This document shows positions 5,851 to 7,226 of a stretch of 7,226 nucleotides of DNA, piece after piece. Position numbers and translations under genes: made by a program. Source of the DNA: Pyrobaculum sp. (GTDB lineage Archaea > Thermoproteota > Thermoprotei > Thermoproteales > Thermoproteaceae); the NCBI GenBank assembly GCA_022759345.1, contig JAEMPK010000035.1, positions 1-7,226 of the forward strand. Direction: 5' to 3'. Every line of letters begins with the position of its first letter. Within the stretch, counting starts at the first letter, position 1. The notes beneath the pieces are model-generated. The model saw nothing but the letters and a program-made list of their open reading frames with translations. It did not search any database and was not told where the DNA came from.

Positions 5851-6860
5851 TACTGATACAGGAGCAGGTTTTAACCTCCCCCTCTCAACTAGACGTGGTC
5901 GTTGTCCGCATAGGCGATTACGAAGAGGAGGTCGCCACAGCAGATGACTTGGAACGGCTATGTAAAAAGCTAAAAGAAGAGCTTCAAAGAGGCGGCTGCC
6001 GTTTCAATTCGTGGTACATACGCATACCCCCCGACAGGTTGCTAAATCTTTTGAAGAAAGCATATGTAAAATACACACAGGGCGTCGTCGGCACCGGGGA
6101 GGTAATCGCCGAGTTTCTCGAGGAGAATCGGCTGGCCAAAAGTCTCTACCGCACCATAACCCCCACCCTCAGCTCCTTGGGTTTGGCGGCGTCTGGCAAA
6201 TTCACCGGGGTTGCCATAGAGATCGGGAGGTTAATTGCCGAAGGCAAGAGCGGCGACGTTAAGTCGAGGCTTCGGGATTTAGTCTACAAGAACTGCGTCT
6301 TAAAGGAGATCATTGAGAAGGCAGAAGACTGCTCCGAGCTTGAGAGGGCTGTGGAGGCCGTTCTTACGGCATATGGGAAAAGCGTGCGGTTCGACGAGCT
6401 GAAGTACACGGCCGAGCTCCTAAGGATGGTGCATCCAAAATGTGAACAGTGCGACCTAAGTTGCCCCTCTGCCGAGAGGCTACAGACATGTGCCGAGCGG
6501 CTTATTCAGCTATCTCACCCCCACATGAGAGAGTTGTTTGAGAAGCTAGACATATCGTTGCTCCCGGAGCACTTAGACTACGTCTCGGTGGACAACTCCA
6601 CTTATCTCCTCAGCGTAAAGGGCACAGCTAAGCACATAGGCATGGTTCTAATGGGAGGACCCGTAGAGAGCGCCGACCTACAGCAGTTAAAAATGTCGTT
6701 GTCGAAACTAGACGAAAGAGTAGCCGAGGGCGTCTACGAGGTCTACATCAAGATAATCCCAATACTTGAGGGAGAGGGGTGTAAGACGCTGAAACTCCTC
6801 ATCGAAGTCGTGAGAGGCGACTTGGAGAGAGTGTCGAAAATTGTAAAGCTCAGCTCCTAA
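5847..6860 (+). CDS. Hypothetical protein with C-x2-C-x3-C-x8-C cluster (start 5847 or 5895)
   Basis: I do not recognise this protein. From the ATG at 5847 it is 337 aa, soluble, with no signal peptide. The first ~25 residues lead into a beta-strand (DVVVVRIGDYEEE), then a long mainly helical region. It contains Cys199-x2-Cys202-x3-Cys206-x8-Cys215 in a stretch reading HPKCEQCDLSCPSAERL. After that comes an alpha/beta C-terminal part (~240-337) with strands YVSV, YLLSVKG, IGMVLMGG, VYEVYIKIIP and LLIEVV. The four clustered cysteines could bind zinc or an Fe-S cluster; no known family order fits exactly. An in-frame extension to 5769 would run inside the divergent gene and is unlikely. GTG at 5895 (321 aa) is an attractive alternative: a TTTTAA box sits ~25 nt upstream, and it leaves a 73-bp divergent promoter region instead of 25 bp. 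The last 11 bp overlap the convergent gene on the other strand. Confidence 0.78.
   Translation: MILIQEQVLTSPSQLDVVVVRIGDYEEEVATADDLERLCKKLKEELQRGGCRFNSWYIRIPPDRLLNLLKKAYVKYTQGVVGTGEVIAEFLEENRLAKSLYRTITPTLSSLGLAASGKFTGVAIEIGRLIAEGKSGDVKSRLRDLVYKNCVLKEIIEKAEDCSELERAVEAVLTAYGKSVRFDELKYTAELLRMVHPKCEQCDLSCPSAERLQTCAERLIQLSHPHMRELFEKLDISLLPEHLDYVSVDNSTYLLSVKGTAKHIGMVLMGGPVESADLQQLKMSLSKLDERVAEGVYEVYIKIIPILEGEGCKTLKLLIEVVRGDLERVSKIVKLSS
5865..5876 (+). promoter_or_regulatory. Inverted repeat AGGTT-TT-AACCT with TATA-like core, possible + strand promoter/operator
   Basis: In the divergent region, 5-bp arms AGGTT and AACCT flank TT, giving a TTTTAA core centred at ~5870, about 25 nt upstream of the GTG at 5895. 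This spacing fits a leaderless start at 5895, and the symmetric arms could bind a dimeric regulator. The element is short and lies inside the coding frame if translation begins at 5847, so the evidence is weak. Confidence 0.25.
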
Positions 6861-7218
6861 TTACGTGAGTCGTCTCGAAGGTTCTTACGGCAAGTAGCTT
6901 GCCCTTTACATACGTCCTGACTTCGACATAGGGGGCGAGACCCGACGTGGCGATCTTCTGGCCAAGCACCGTGTCTATTTGAAATATGCCCGTCTCGTTG
7001 CTCATGTATACGTTTATGGCAAGCGGCCGCGTCTCGTTCGGCGTCAGCTCCACCCTCTCAACAGCCAAAGCGCTTAACGCGTGTATGTCTAGTTTGCCTA
7101 TGCGGTAGGGGTATCTCGCCCTCCCGCTCGACATGTCTGTGCCGTCGGCGATCTTGGCACAAGCCGCCTCAAAGGTTAGGCAGGTGTACGCCTCGTCGTG
7201 GCAAAACACGGCGTGCAT
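6850..7218 (-). CDS. Hypothetical beta-rich protein, possibly 5'-truncated at window edge
   Basis: I do not recognise this protein. From the ATG (complement of 7216-7218) it has 122 residues. The N-terminal ~20 hold three cysteines (Cys6, Cys13, Cys20), followed by a stretch with alternating hydrophobic residues typical of beta-strands (VERVELTP, LAINVYMS, YVEVRTYVKG, LLAVRTFE), suggesting a beta-sandwich-like domain. There is no signal peptide or membrane helix in the visible part. AGGAGG lies only 2 nt before the ATG, too close for a working ribosome-binding site there. It would suit the GTG at codon 4 (~11 nt away) better. Alternatively, these bases are simply codons, because the frame stays open (Glu-Val) to the window end and the gene may continue upstream. 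The stop is TGA (complement of 6850-6852), overlapping the 3' end of the convergent + strand gene by 11 bp. Confidence 0.62.
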   Translation of the reverse strand: MHAVFCHDEAYTCLTFEAACAKIADGTDMSSGRARYPYRIGKLDIHALSALAVERVELTPNETRPLAINVYMSNETGIFQIDTVLGQKIATSGLAPYVEVRTYVKGKLLAVRTFETTHVIRS

Positions 7219-7226
7219 AACCTCCT

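Overview
The window looks like a piece of a crenarchaeal hyperthermophile chromosome, most likely Thermoproteales and Pyrobaculum-like. This rests on several things: GC-rich coding DNA with AGG/AGA arginine and ATA isoleucine codons, tightly packed genes with 4-nt stop/start overlaps, short A/T-rich boxes about 25 nt upstream of start codons (leaderless-style archaeal promoters), and a free-standing AlaX editing enzyme. The genus is an inference; no rRNA or other marker is present.

Layout on the + strand. Positions 1-539 are the C-terminal part of the succinyl-CoA synthetase alpha subunit (sucD, cut by the window edge). A small protein made of two tandem Cys-rich zinc modules follows 12 nt later (552-800). 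A clear A/T promoter box precedes a two-gene amino-acid unit: a class I PLP aminotransferase (851-2050), and a threonine ammonia-lyase with a C-terminal ACT domain (2047-3255) whose ATG overlaps the aminotransferase TGA. A second A/T-rich gap leads to AlaX, a trans-editing hydrolase for mischarged tRNA-Ala (3282-3998). AlaX overlaps by GTGA with a CPA2-like cation/proton antiporter that carries an extra C-terminal membrane region (3995-5521).

The right third (5474-7226) holds genes I cannot assign. A 115-aa charged helical protein on the - strand overlaps the antiporter tail by 48 bp. It is divergent from a ~320-337-aa soluble protein with a C-x2-C-x3-C-x8-C cluster (5847 or 5895 to 6860). 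A beta-rich protein on the - strand (6850 to the window edge) converges on that gene with an 11-bp overlap.

Functionally the left two thirds are housekeeping: central carbon metabolism (succinyl-CoA), threonine to 2-oxobutanoate with transamination, translation quality control and ion homeostasis. There is no CRISPR array, insertion sequence, tRNA or rRNA in the window. No gap of 300 bases or more lacks a gene. I see no evidence for a large new system; the most unusual items are the duplicated zinc module protein, the altered metal site of AlaX, the antiporter's charge motif and C-terminal extension, and the orphan Cys-cluster gene with its divergent partner.
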